Source: Theobroma cacao (lineage: Eukaryota; Streptophyta; Magnoliopsida; Malvales; Malvaceae). Taken from it: 64,000 bases of DNA. The DNA is taken from assembly GCF_000208745.1 (NCBI RefSeq), contig NC_030850.1:32852599-32916598 (forward strand). Reading direction: 5' to 3'. The translations under genes were made by a program, and so were the position numbers. Within the stretch, counting starts at the first letter, position 1, and the number at the start of each line of letters is the position of its first letter. The notes beneath the pieces were generated by a model. It was not told the DNA's origin. It worked only from the letters and a program-made list of their open reading frames with translations, and made no database searches. Positions 13,101 through 24,713 of the stretch are shown in pieces.

Positions 13101-15785
13101 CTGTAGTTGCTGACACACTTGAAGCACCACCAGGAAATAAAAATCCTCCAATTATGGCATCAACAGATTTTGGCTTGCAAACAAGGGAAGATCCAAATGG
13201 ACTTAGTCAACAACAATCAGAGCTTCATGTTTATTCACAAAGAAACAAAAAGCCTCAAGAAGTGCAAGCTTTAACTCATCAACCGTGTTGCCAATTGTCC
13301 AATCCACAAGTAAATGCTAAAACTGAAACTGAAATTATTGGTGCTGGTGATACTTCTAATTTGCTTCAAATGGAGAGTCAACCTAATGAGTTGGACATTC
13401 CAATAGCTCTCAGGAAAGGGGTTAGATCATGCACTCAACATCCTATTTCTAATTACTTATCTTACAACCAATTATCACGAGCATTCCAAGCTTTGACAGA
13501 AAAGGTTGAAAGGGATGAGATTCCAAAAAATGTTCAAGAAGCTTTTGAAAAGCCAGAATGGAGGGCTGCTGTACTTGAAGAAATGAGAGCCCTAAAAAGG
13601 AATGAAACTTGGGATGTAGTGGAGTTACCTGAGTATAAGAGTTCTGTAGGGTGTAAATAGGTGTTTACCATTAAGAACAAGTCAGATGGTGAAATAAAGA
13701 GACACAAGGCTCATCTAGTTGCCAAAGGATTCACTCAAGTTTTTGGGGTGGATTACACAAAAACGTTTGCTCCAGTTGCAAAGTTAAACACTATATGGTT
13801 GCTACTATCACTAGCAGCTAATCTTGACTGGGCACTACATCAAATGGATGTCAAAAATGCCTTTCTCAAGGGAGAGCTTGATGAGGAGGTTTACACGGAT
13901 TTGCCTCCAGGTTTTGAAGGGACAATGGGTAACAGAAAAGTATGTAGATTGAAGAAGTCACTATATGGATCAAAACAATCACCGAGAGCTTGGTTTGACC
14001 GTTTTGCAAAGACTATAAAGAGGTATGGTTACCAGCAGGGACAAACTGATCATACTTTTTTTTTCAGGCATTCACAAGATGGAAAGAAAACTACCTTGAT
14101 TGTGTATGTGGATGATATTATTTTAACCAGAGATGATACAGAAGAAATGGAGAGGCTTAAGAAAACTCTTAGGAGTGAATTTGAAATCATAGACCTTGGA
14201 CAACTAAGATATTTCTTAGGGATGGAAGTGGCAAGAAGCAAGAAAGGTATTATTTTCTCTTAAAGAAAATATACATTAGATCTTTTGAAACAGACAGGGA
14301 TGCTTGGTTGCAAGCCAGCTGAAACACCGATAGTTATGAACATGAAGCTTGGAAGAATAAAGAGTGGAATTCTAGTAGACGGGGAGATATCAACGTCTAG
14401 TGGGAAGATTGATTTACTTATCTCACACAAGACCAGATATTGCATTTGCTGTAAGTGTAGTGAGCCAGTATATGCATTCTCCGAGTGAAGAACATCTTGA
14501 GGCAGTCAACCGAATCTTGTGGTATCTAAAATCTACAGCCAGTAAAGGCTTGTTCTTCAAGAAAAATGAGCTGAGAAGTGTGGAGGCACTTACTGATGCA
14601 GATTGGGCAGGTTCAGTTGAGGATAGGAGGTCTAAATCTGGTTATTGTACAAAGGTTTAGGGGAACCTGGTTACTTGGAGAAGCAAGAAGCAACCAGTTG
14701 TAGCTCGCAGCAGTGTAGAAGCAGAATTTAGAGCCCTTGCACAAGGAACCTATGAGCTGATTTGGTTAAAGAGGCTAATGGAAGAACTGAAAGTGTCTAG
14801 TATGGGACCTATGAAGCTATATTGTGACAATAAAGCCACAATAAGTATTGTACATAATCCGGTTCATCATGGCCGAACAAAGCATGTGGAGATAGATAGA
14901 CATTTTATCAAAGAAAAAATAGAAGATGGGGTGATTTGCATGACCTATGTGCCTACCAAACAACAAATAGCTGATGTTCTAACAAAAGGGCTGCCTAGAC
15001 CAAGTTTTGAAGTGCTAGTAGACAAGTTGGGAATGACCAACATCTATTCACCAGCTTGAGGAGGACTGTTGACAGCTTATCAATTTATTTTATTGACTAT
15101 ATTCCAGATTTGTAGGAGTTAGTTTAGGGATATTATTTCCTTTATCCATTTTCCTCTTTTTGATGGATTATTTCCTGATTTCTTGTTCCCTAATTTCTGG
15201 TAATTTACCAGATTCCAAGACTTAATTTAGATAGGTTTTCTTGTATATAATTAGCACCTAGTAATTCCAATATGATATTAGAGAATTTTGTTTCATTCTC
15301 TGTTTTCAAAAACCCCAATTTCTCTTTAATAATTCAGACACTATATACTCACATGACTCATGAGATAAGTAAACTACAAAGTATTCACAATAAATGGTTG
15401 ATAACAAAAACACAAACTCTTAAAGTATTGTATAATAGAGCTACAAAATGAAGCATTCTATTCCGGCCCTGCTAAAACTTAATGTGTAAAGACCATTTAT
15501 ATTTGCATCATCTACTCAACCCTCCCACAAGGTGAGTACATTTGATGTCACATTCCAGCACTAAGTTAGCAAGTAAGAACATTACATAATAGTTGCCAGA
15601 ACACAGTAGTTTGTGAACTTAAAACACAGTGATGAAGCCGGCAACCAGATGTCATAAATAGATGACAACATCTAAAGTTTCCTTCTGCTAACATACCGTA
15701 TATTCAAGGTTGGAGAAGGGCCTTTCCACGTCACGCAAAACAAAGGGACGTCCATTAATATACACAACCTATTTAAGCATAAAGA

Positions 15786-15816
<31 letters not shown>

Positions 15817-17636
15817 AAAGTTAGAATAAGCAAAATTAAGCAATTCCCAAACTCTAAAAAAGTTTATGTAAAACAACATGCCCACCACAATCAAGAAAGT
15901 CTTCATCATAAAGTTTCTGATGAATAATGAATGCATGTATTATGTTTTAATTTATCTCACCAACACCATAACAAGCACTAAGAACACCAATGCTGATATT
16001 ATTCCAGTCAAACTGTTGGAGAAGAAAAAAATGGGTTTTCCTTTTTGTTGGAGAAGGGAGGGAGGTGGAGGAGAGAACTTATTTTTCCAGTTCAATTCAT
16101 CAACATTATGCCAAAAAAAAAATCTTTCTTGGGAATGGCATGAAGACAATTGATTTGAGATGACAGTAACTATGACCTACAACCTTCAAATATACTAGTC
16201 AACCTCATGCCACATATGAAAACTGGTGTTGACAGAATGCACAAGACAGTTGACAGAATGCACAAGACAACAATTGTCTGTTAGATGAAGCAGGTTCAGC
16301 CAGATATAGTTGAGTCATGGTTGTTTCCCATTTCTTCTTCAATTTTTTTTTTTTGGTTATTTTTTGGGTATTGATTTTTTGTTTTAGACTTCCTACTTGT
16401 TCCATGATTGACTTTCTATTTTGCTTTCATATTATTGTCCATCCTAGATTGAGTCTTGACATCTTCAATAGCATGAGTGGTCCTGAAACTCAATCATATT
16501 TCTACTTTTCTCCCAATTCTCAAAATTATTTTTATAACAATCATGTTTTCAGTAGTCGAGCAAAATACCCCACATGTAAACTAAAGCATAGCAGTCTGTC
16601 CATGCACTTGTCAACAAACGGAAATCAATTGGTGAGAAATAATTTTACCGGTTCCTCACGAAGACTAATCCAAAGAACGTGTGCTTGCTTCCCATCTTTC
16701 TGGGCACCAATATGCTTAAGAACATTTTGAATTCCAACAATTGTTGGTATTGCAACTCCATGAACACGCAATGAGTCTGCCTGTTAATAACAGACCAAAA
16801 AAAAGGCAAAGGAAAAGGGTTAAAAACACGAAATTAACAAAATAGATCATGCCAAATTACCAATTCAAAGTGGTACTCACAAACGTAAGCATGGCAGCAT
16901 CTGCATCATAGAAGATACTTAAAGATAAATGAAATATAACATTGATGAAACTAAGGGCATAGTAAACCATGAGATTTAATAATTCAGCCTACTAATACTG
17001 TTACAATCTAAATTCACCAATGATATTCTCACCCTGCTTTTGTAAGTGTAAGCAATATCCAACACGAGCAATTCACCATAAAGAACATGAACCAGTTTAC
17101 CCTCACTTATTAACATGTTACTGTGTCCAGCAAACTTGTTGAATTGACATGTGGAGATAACCAAAATGTCAAAAGAAAGTACGAAGCATACATTAAGTAC
17201 AATTACTGTTCGACTGCCAACATGAGGTGAAACAAATTCATAATTAATTCCCCGTTGCAATTTTTTTCCTATAACTAAAATAAACATATTATCTAGCAAT
17301 CCCTTTAATTTGTTTTAGATAAGATATCCAAGAAAGCAGTAAACAATAAGATAACTACTAAGAGTAGTGAAAAAAAAAGGCCAGCTAGAAAGGCAAGAAT
17401 TGCAATTAGATGCCCATTCCTATCAATTCCAGAAAAGCAGCAAAAGAAATCTCTAGAAAGGCGAAAAAGGAATTAAGAGAAAGAACCTGACGGTAATTGG
17501 GAGCACCATCGATCTGAGGAGACAAGCGCTTGTTTTGGCATCCAGGGAAATGGTCGCTCTTTAGAATGGTCTTTTTACCCAACACCGACCCCCCTCTCAT
17601 CTTCATCACTTGCTCTGGCTCCTTTGGTAACGACAT
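1200..17636 (-). CDS. PALD: Paladin-like protein with three phosphatase-like units (19 exons, 1,257 aa)
   Basis: Exons in order: 17636-17487, 16780-16649, 15768-15697, 10182-10112, 9990-9891, 9796-9698, 8835-8709, 8217-8084, 7999-7940, 7723-7488, 6739-6310, 5519-5196, 5076-4474, 4342-4169, 3623-3390, 3303-3020, 2387-2100, 1743-1621, 1332-1200. All borders are GT-AG. They sum to 3,774 nt, giving 1,257 residues, close to the usual length of plant paladins as I recall it. Three homologous units repeat the order: start-like block (VLGKKTILKSDHFPGCQN), LREEPVVYING, RVEQMEARLKEDIL, then a P-loop. Units 1 and 2 carry CQMGRGR, the C-X5-R signature of cysteine phosphatases (Cys225 and Cys644). Unit 3 reads ISHTGFGG, with Ser1086 in place of Cys and Gly in place of the catalytic Arg. 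Animal paladin is proposed to be a phosphoinositide phosphatase; the plant role is unknown to me. The ATG follows in-frame TTG codons and is the first ATG. Intron 3 (5.5 kb) hosts a copia element. Confidence 0.93.
10300..10348 (+). other. Element-derived stub outside the 5' LTR
   Basis: Bases 10,300-10,310 read TGTTGACAGCT, exactly the first 11 bases of the 3' LTR. They are joined directly to a copy of the last ~38 bp of the internal region (the codons after the RNase H end, the stop, and a purine tract AGGGGGAG). The complete 5' LTR then starts at 10,349. The matching internal tail lies at 15,029-15,066. The target-site duplication lies outside this stub. Confidence 0.88.
10349..10590 (+). 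repeat. 5' LTR of the copia element
   Basis: 242 bp, from TGTCGACAGC to CTGTTTTCA, and alignable without gaps to the 3' LTR. The two differ at about 11 positions. Confidence 0.93.
10591..10602 (+). other. Primer-binding site (tRNA-iMet type)
   Basis: TGGTATCAGAGC directly follows the CA end of the 5' LTR. This is the usual complement of the 3' end of plant initiator tRNA-Met used by copia elements. Confidence 0.93.
10626..15059 (+). pseudogene. Degenerate copia gag-pol
   Basis: Gag-like sequence starts about 10,626, where the first codon of the frame is TTG rather than ATG. A zinc knuckle C-X2-C-X4-H-X4-C is at 11,464-11,505. The protease motif near 11,764 reads DSRA where the family has D-S/T-G, so it is probably inactive. 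The integrase HH-CC zinc motif is at about 12,164-12,264, followed by the D, D, E residues (D near 12,343, D at 12,532, E at 12,640). RT has YVDD at 14,105-14,116. RNase H shows TDADWAG near 14,595 and ends at 15,059. In-frame stops occur at 10,917, 11,007, 13,658, 14,261 and 14,658, and the reading frame changes near 11,370, 11,820, 12,330, 13,000 and 14,400. It cannot make a full polyprotein. Confidence 0.9.
15067..15308 (+). repeat. 3' LTR of the copia element
   Basis: 242 bp, from TGTTGACAGC to CTGTTTTCA, followed at 15,309 by the AAAAC target duplication. The purine tract just upstream (GAGGAGGAC) differs from the copy in the left stub (AGGGGGAG). Confidence 0.93.
15787..15817. repeat. 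AT microsatellite in paladin intron 2
   Basis: An almost pure TA dinucleotide run, a few bases upstream (in gene direction) of exon 3. Confidence 0.9.
16228..16269. repeat. 21-bp tandem duplication in paladin intron 2
   Basis: Two identical adjacent copies of a 21-bp unit beginning GTTGACAGAATGCAC, at 16,228-16,248 and 16,249-16,269. Confidence 0.9.
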
Positions 17637-17655
17637 CTTCTCGTGCAAAACACTT

Positions 17656-18060
17656 AATCCTCCTCAAGATTCCAACTTTACTCTTTTCTTTAATAATTCT
17701 AAGGAACCCAATAGCAAAAAATGAAGGAGATAGAAAAACAGTTTTTTAGTTGAGAAGACAATGCAAAAAGAAAGGCTGAAGAGAAAAGAATTCACTTCAA
17801 TCCTTCCCAAGATTCCAACGATACCCTTTTTCTTGATAATTCTAAGGAACCCAATGCCAGAAAAGAAACGAGGAAAAGAAAAGGCTTCACTTGAAACAAT
17901 GCCAAGAAAAAAGGGGTGAAGAGATACTAGGAGTAGAATAAACAAAATTCACCTTCAATCCTTTCCAGATTGGAACTTGACCCTTTTCCTTGATAGAAAA
18001 GAACCCAATGACAGGAGAAATATAGAAAAAAAAAAAAAGTTTTTAACTTGATACAATGGC
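17656..18060 (-). repeat. Imperfect triplicated leader or promoter segment upstream of paladin
   Basis: Three related blocks begin at 17,656, 17,799 and 17,957. Each carries a variant of AATCCTYCYCAAGATTCCAAC, then a run of CTTTTCTT, a TTGATAATTCTAAGGAACCC block (shortened in the third copy), and an A/G-rich tract. Spacing is 143 and 158 bp. The first block lies only 20 bp upstream of the paladin ATG, so at least part of it is probably in the 5' leader. The copies have clearly diverged, so the triplication is not recent. Confidence 0.8.
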
Positions 18061-20859
18061 AAAGGGAATGGAAAGGTAAGCGTAGTAGCTACGGAGATAT
18101 ATAAGAGAAAGAAAAAATAATAATAAAGGAGAGTTCTATTGGTGCATGTGTCCACTTAATATCACAAAAACAGAACAGAGAGAACGAGAAAAAAAGGAGC
18201 CGTTTTGTATCAATCCAATCTACGACAGAGTGATGTTTATTTTTACTTTTTTTTCCTGTTTTCATCTGAACAGTAGCAACGTGAAAGACGTGTGTTTAAG
18301 AGAATTATCAATTATTATTTCATCTAATCTTTTCGATAATTAAATATTTGATAATCTCATTGTTTATGTGCTTTGCTAAAACGCGTCTGGGAAAGGCATG
18401 GCTTTTGCAGTTGATTTTCTTTCTCCCACCGATCTTCGATGCCCAACCGCCCATTGCCACCTAATCTTTTTTCTATTTTTGGATAACTTGGAAATGCAGA
18501 TATTGGGTAACCCCTTGTTTGTAATTTCCTTGCTTCTTTTACTTTCCTCGTGGCTCAAAAAGGGTGGGAAAAAAGAAAAAAAAACAAACAAACAAACCAC
18601 CCACACTATTTTCCTTTTTTTTTTTTTGTTTTGTTCTTTAATTTTAAAATTCATCGAAACTGAATGGGAATGCTGCCAATGCTAACATGGCAGAATGCCA
18701 GAATCAGGATAAGAACCTGTGTTGAGAGAATATGCTGTTCTTTCCTCCGTCCCGTTCATAGACGCAGTTAATTGTTGCTATTTATTGCATTTTGTTTGTT
18801 TCCAAAATGATTTCTTCCTGTTTGTCTACAATCCAGGCTAACGCCTGGTTAAGTTCTGTAAACTTCTACAAACACTTTCAAGAGAATAACATGTTTCCCA
18901 CTTACCACAAGTATGAGTCTTTAAGCCCAATGAATTGAAGTGATGAGAGAGGATTTGGATTTCATTCTTGGTTTAAACACAAAGCCATGTTTCACATGTG
19001 CTCATTGTTTAACTCTAAAGAGAAAATGGTGGTATGTTACTTTCAGTCTTTCAGCAAAATGCCAAGGCCAAAATAACTGTGCCACTTACCAAAATGCTGA
19101 GCTCTTTGTTTCACAGATTTGTTTTGAATAATAAAACCATGGCTCATGCACCCATTATTGTAATCTTTAATTCTGTATGCCTCTCAGCAGAAGGGTCAGC
19201 TTCCCAGAAATGTAAGCTCATTGTTTTCAAAAGCTGCTCCCATTGGATGAAAGGAGTTAATGCTTAAATAGTTTAATAATGGCATGCTAAAGGGGTTAGG
19301 TGGCTCCCATTCAAATTGGAACAACTTTGCATGCCTTTTGGTACACTGTCATGTTCTTGTTCTTCGTTCTTTTTGGTTCTTTGAGAGAATCATGTAAGAC
19401 TCAACCGTTTGAATTTTGTTGTGGAAGTGTTTGTGTTCTCTTTTAACACTTAAGCTAAAAGCACAACCATCCAAATCAAGTTGACCATACTTGTAATTAA
19501 TTCACTTTTTGACCCCAAGTAATCATGAGTCAACATCATTTTTGTAAAGACGTCATGGTTGAATTCTACTTCTGAAGTAATTCAATTCGATTGTTTTAAT
19601 CGTGTCGGATAAATATAAAATATTAATAATTATATAAATAAATATAAATATAAATAATTAATTAATTAATTAAATGTATTAAAATTTTAAATATAAACAC
19701 GGATTATGTTTATTAAATGTAAAATACAACAGAACATATTTAAAACTCTTCACAATTAATATTAATTATAATAAAAATATATATATATTTATATTAAGTT
19801 TAAACATATCATAATCAGATCATAAACGTGTGTTTACATTATTAATTAAACTGATTATAAATGGATCATGAGTTATGAATACATGATAATAGATTAATTA
19901 AACATGTTTTAAATGAGTCTTAAATAAGTTTGACATGTTTTAACCGTATACACATAATGAAGACATGAAACACAACTATCCTAAAGTCAAACTAATTTAA
20001 TTCCATATCATGTTACTATGCCGTGTACAAAATTAGATAAACGTGAATAATGAATTAAATGATTTAACTACTTTCTTAAGGACATTAGAATTGATGCAGC
20101 TGAATTACAGCCCTTATTTTATCGAACTCTTTAACTAAATAATTGAAAATTAAAAAGTTGGAAATTGAAACTAACTTTCTTCAACCCTAGTAGGTTCTTA
20201 AAAGAGGAAGGAGTGAATGAGCATCATTCAATGTACAAGTTGATCAAAGCAGTAAAGGATTTCCTCAAGAAAATTCGAGAATGGAATACAACACATTTTT
20301 GAGGGAGAAAAACTTTGCTCTAGATTTATTAGCCAAATAGGATGAGATCTGATTCCATTTAGTGAAAATTCACTTTGTTGAGACGAGATCTAGTTTCGTT
20401 CGATAAGGCTCTAATCAGATAAACTCTAGAAACAACTTTTTTTTACAAGATTGGATAATGCTAACAGTGATTAATGAGTTTGGCAAATTCAGATCCAATG
20501 GAACAATACCTAATCTGGCTTACAACAACGCAATAATTTCGACGAAACGAAATGAAACGAAATTAGACTGTCATACCCAATAGTGTTGGTATATCTAGAG
20601 GAGATGGTGAATGCTATAGTATGTTTAATTTTACTGTAAGGTCAATTAATAAAATTATTAAAAAATAACAAAAACTTATATAGCAGGTTAACAGGTAAAC
20701 AATATATATAATTTTTAAATTTATCTATTTTAGGATAACAACATAGATAATTTTTAAATTTATTTAGTTTATTTTAAAAGTTATTTAACTTTTAAATTTA
20801 ATTATTTAATACTTTAAACTATAAGAATATTATTTTTTTAATATTAAAATTATATTTAA
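18061..20859. other. AT-rich spacer upstream of paladin
   Basis: I find no coding exon. Short open frames (for example 18,398-18,685) are low complexity. From about 19,590 the sequence becomes very AT-rich with TTAATTAATTAA runs and dispersed AACGTG/CACGTTT-like words. A degenerate transposon is possible but I could not define ends. Confidence 0.45.
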
Positions 20860-22790
20860 TTAATTAATTCAATAAAAATTATTATTATCACTTATTACGT
20901 TAACTTTCACACATTTATGTTAAAATTTTAAATTTGCTTATTCTACTTTTATAAGATTTTATGTCAATTCTTATAACTTTACGTTAAGTCTTTTCAATAA
21001 TAACTTTTAACTATAATCATCTTTATCTTTATTATTCTTTATTTAAAATAACAATTTGAATATCGTTACATATTTTTAGCTAAATAATATAAATATAAAT
21101 ATTTATTTTTTATTAAAATTAGATTTTTTTACTTAATTAACTTATTACGTTAACTCTTACATAGTTATGTTAAGATTTAAAATTTAATTATTTCACCTTT
21201 ATAAGTTTTTACATTAATTGTTACAATTTTACGTCAATGCTTATTTATGTCAATTTTAAACTATAATTATTTTTATCCTTATTATTCTCTATTTAAAAAT
21301 TAAAATTTGTATATTGTTAAACACTTTTGACTGAAAAATGTAAATTTAAATATTTATTTTTCACTAAAATTAGATTTTTTACTTAATTGACTTGTTACGT
21401 TAACTTTCATACATTTACATTAAGATTTAAAATTTAGTTATTCTATCTTTATAAGTTTTTACATTAATTATTATAGTTTTACGTCAAAGCTTATCTATGT
21501 CAATTTTGAACTATAATTATTTTTATTCTTATTATTCTTTATTTAAAAATTAAAATTTGTATATCGTTAAACATTTTTAGTCTGAGAATATAAATTTAGA
21601 TATTTTTTTCACTAAAATTAGATTTTTCTTACTTAATTGACTTCTTACGTTAATTCTTACACATTTACATTAAGATTTAAAATTTAATTTTTTCACTTTT
21701 ATAAGTTTTTACGACAATTCTTATAGTTTTACGTCAAGATTTTTTTATGTCAATTTTGAACTATAATTATTTTTATCCTTATTATTTTTTATTTAAAATT
21801 AAAATTGGTATATCGTTAAATACTTTTATTTTGAGAATATAAATTTAAATGTTTGTTTTTCACTAGATTATATATTTTTTTACTTAATTGACTTATTATA
21901 TTAACTCTTATACATTTATGTTAAGATTTAAAATTTAGTTATTTCACCTTAATAAGTTTTTACGTCAATTCTTACAGTTTTACGTTAAGACTTTTTTATG
22001 TCAAATTTGAACTATAATTATTTTTATCCTTATTATTTTTTATTTAAAATTTAAAATTTGTATATCATTAAATACTTTTAGTCTGAGAATATAAATTTAA
22101 ATGTTTGTTTTTCACTAAATTAGATTTTTTACTTATTTGGCTTGTTACGTTAACTCTTACACATTTATATTAAGATTTAAAATTTAGTTATTCCACCTTT
22201 ATAATTTTTTACGTCAATTGTTACAGTTTTACATAAAGGGTTTTCTATATCAATTTTGAACTATAATTATTTGTATCATTATTATTCTTTATTTAAAAAT
22301 TAAAATTTGTATATTGTTAAACATTTTTAATCTAATAATATAAATTTAAATGTTTGTTTTTTACTAAAATTAGATTTTTTTTTACTTAATTGACTTGTTA
22401 CATTAACTCTCATACATTTACGTTAAGATTTGAAATTTAATTATTTCATTTTTATAAGTTTTTACATCAATTATTACAGTTTTACGTCAAAACTTATCTA
22501 TATAAATTTTAAACTATAATTATTTTTATTATTAATTTTTTTTATTTAAAAGTTAAAATTTATATATTGTTAAACACTTTTAGTCCGATAATATAAATTT
22601 AAATATTTATTTTTTATTAAAATTAAATTTTTTTTCTTAATTGACTTGTTACGTTAACTCTTACACATTTACGTTAAGATTTTAAATTTAATTATTTTAC
22701 TTTTATGAGTTTTTATATCAATTCTTATTATTTTATGTTAAGGATTTTTAATCATAACTTTTAAAAACTTTACGTCTAGGTTTTTTAATG
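20860..22790. repeat. AT-rich tandem array, eight units of about 250 bp
   Basis: A landmark reading CTTRTTACGTTAACTCTTAC recurs at 20,891, 21,141, 21,391, 21,641, 21,892, 22,141, 22,394 and 22,645. The spacings are 250, 250, 250, 251, 249, 253 and 251. Each unit also contains an ATAAGTTTTTACGTCAATT-like block, an AACTATAATTATTTTTATCC-like block and AAAATTTGTATATCGTTAAA. There is no coding potential. The regular period and 8 copies mark a local satellite or minisatellite array, not random AT-rich DNA. Confidence 0.9.
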
Positions 22791-24006
22791 ACAACTTTAA
22801 ATTATATTTTTTTATTATTATGCATTTTTAATTTTGACTTTCTGATTTATTATAGTAATAATCCTATTTATAATATGAAATTTCAACCATTGAATAAAAA
22901 CAATACAAATAAATGGTTTCTATTAATAAGATATAAAAAGAGTCCATCAAAGAGAGGACTTTTTATTTACCAATTGAATTTATTTATCAATTTTTTTATG
23001 AATTTTAAATCAATGACTACAATTTAATCTTATAGATCAAATGATCTTTATTAATTGACTTTACAAAAAAGTCAAAAATGATGACCTTATTGTAAAATTT
23101 GTCAGAGGCGGATGGAAGAGTTGGTAGGGGCAATCTTTTTTCGAAATTTTAAATTTTTATTTATTAATTTTAAAATTTTATCTTTATAAATATTTAATTT
23201 ACTGTTTTATAAACATTGTTTATATTTTTGAATATAAAATCTTGATTCGATCACTGAATATATCTTTTCAGTTGAAATTAAATAAAAAGCCCATAGATAA
23301 GGTAGTAATTCCGACTTCCTTCTAGATCAACGACAAAGACTATATTTCTTTTCTCGCAATCGATAAATATTTTCTCTCCACTATCCCTTTTTGTAATTTT
23401 CCCTTAAATTTTTTTAAGCCCAGGTGATCAAAAGTCAACAGCTACTTGCTTGTACACAGATGTCAAATCGTACTCCAGTTCTTGCTTGTAAGTTTTCAAC
23501 TTCTCTCGTCGGTTTAGCCTCTTTTCTAATTCTTGTTGGGTCAGTATCTTTGATTATGTCACACTTTTCGTATCTCTGTTAAACTAATTTTCTATGTCTA
23601 AATTAATCATGTGATCTCTTAGACATGCTTCGCTGGCTGAAGAAGGCAACCTCTAACTTTGTAAAATCTAAGCACGAAATCATTTTATTGTTGCGACCAT
23701 GTCTTTCGTGATAAAAAGGAAATGAAAAATCAATGGGGTAAAGTTCATAAACCATCCTTTCCAATTAGTAAAAGGTATACTAACCTGCCTCTTATTTACC
23801 CTTTAATTTTTAAAATTGTAAACTCAACCAAACACATATGTATTATCATTGAGCGGAATCAAGATTTCATATTTAAGAGATAATTCTAGAAATTCATTGT
23901 TTAACAAAAACATAAAGTAATTAAAATGAAAAAAATGTAAAAATTATAAAATAAAAATATTTTTTAACAATTATTGTATGTTAAAATTAGACATCATTAA
24001 TTGAGT
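22791..24006. other. Spacer with a probable duplicated 3' flank of the cathepsin B locus
   Basis: No gene found. About 23,530-23,720 resembles 27,830-28,020, a region downstream of the intact cathepsin B gene: shared words include TATCTTTGAT, AGGCAACCTNT and a final AAATNATTTNATTG. This suggests that the tandem duplication that made the pseudogene included 3' flank. A CAGAGGCGGATGG motif at 23,103 resembles ends of plant hAT elements. Confidence 0.5.
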
Positions 24007-24506
24007 TCAATGGTCTTTCATCAAGTAAAAACTATTTATCACTGAATCAATATCAAAATCTCGAATGATTTTCATTTCAATAAAAATGATCAATAAATTT
24101 TTTAAAAACTCATCTAACATTTTATTACAAGTTTTGTTTCTAACAAGTTTTATAATAAAAAATGTATGCTCTGATGTTGCAATAGAAGATAAGCCAGAAT
24201 AGTTAAGACAAGCCTAATCGATTTGTCAGGAAATAAGAAAAGCTTAGAAAGTGTAGATATATTTTTCAAAGTCTTATTATGAAAAATGTTAAGCTTGAAT
24301 ATATTCAATTGATAGTTTAGATGCATTTTATCATGCCCAATAAAGTCATAAGGATAATAATAATTTACAAGGTTGTATATATTTTCAACATCAAACAATT
24401 TGAAATCATTTTGAAAGTCTAAAGATGTATCAAAAGTGAACAATTCCACCACATTTTTATTAAATTTGAAATCCGATTCTTGCAAAAATGAGTCAATAAC
24501 AACCAA
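24007..24506 (-). pseudogene. hAT-family transposase relic (C-terminal, dimerisation region)
   Basis: The minus strand from 24,506 reads FNKNVVELFTFDTSLDF, then YNLVNYYYPYDF, LKNISTLSKLF and IRLVLT. After a frame change near 24,170-24,200 it reads IATSEHTFFIIKL and ends DFDIDSVINSF...LMKDH, stop at 24,007. This order matches the C-terminal part of plant ZMYM1/TTF-type (DUF4371) hAT transposase-like proteins: an ALxP-like block, YPxDF, LKNISTxSEL, then the hAT dimerisation LPVSTATTERAFSAMK block. The rest of the transposase is missing. A possible right end with CAGAGGC reversed lies near 24,713. It is inactive. Confidence 0.75.
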
Positions 24507-24713
24507 AAATAAATTAACTCGACAATGTTATTTAATTGTGACGTGTTATGAAATTATTATAGAAGTCAAATTATAAAATTTTAAAAAAATATATAATGTA
24601 AAAATTTTAAAATTTTTATAAACATAAAATTATAAACTTTATTAGAAATAAAAATATATTTTAAAATTTTTAGGGGACGGGACCCTTCTAGCCCTCCTCC
24701 CCTCAAGCCTCTG

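Larger units (their letters stand above)
10300..15308 (+). mobile_element. Ty1/copia LTR retrotransposon, decayed, in intron 3 of the paladin gene
   Basis: A 5,009-bp insertion lies antisense to the host gene between its exons 3 and 4. Two 242-bp LTRs (10,349-10,590 and 15,067-15,308) begin TG and end CA. By hand I count 11 mismatches, about 95% identity. A tRNA-iMet primer site follows the left LTR, and a purine tract (15,058-15,066) precedes the right LTR. The 5-bp target duplication AAAAC is at 10,295-10,299 and 15,309-15,313. It flanks the whole block starting at 10,300, not the left LTR itself, because 49 bp of element-derived sequence sits outside that LTR. Domain order gag, protease, integrase, RT, RNase H is the copia order. 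The coding region has stops and frameshifts, so the copy is not autonomous. Confidence 0.93.

Noticed and set aside
18398..18685. Overlapping open frames on both strands at 18.4-18.7 kb
   Set aside because: Composition is poly-pyrimidine/poly-purine; no domain, no splice partners.
19560..20060. Possible second copy of the CGTGTT-rich MITE
   Set aside because: Words are shared but I could not find matching terminal inverted repeats or a target duplication, so it is not listed as an element.
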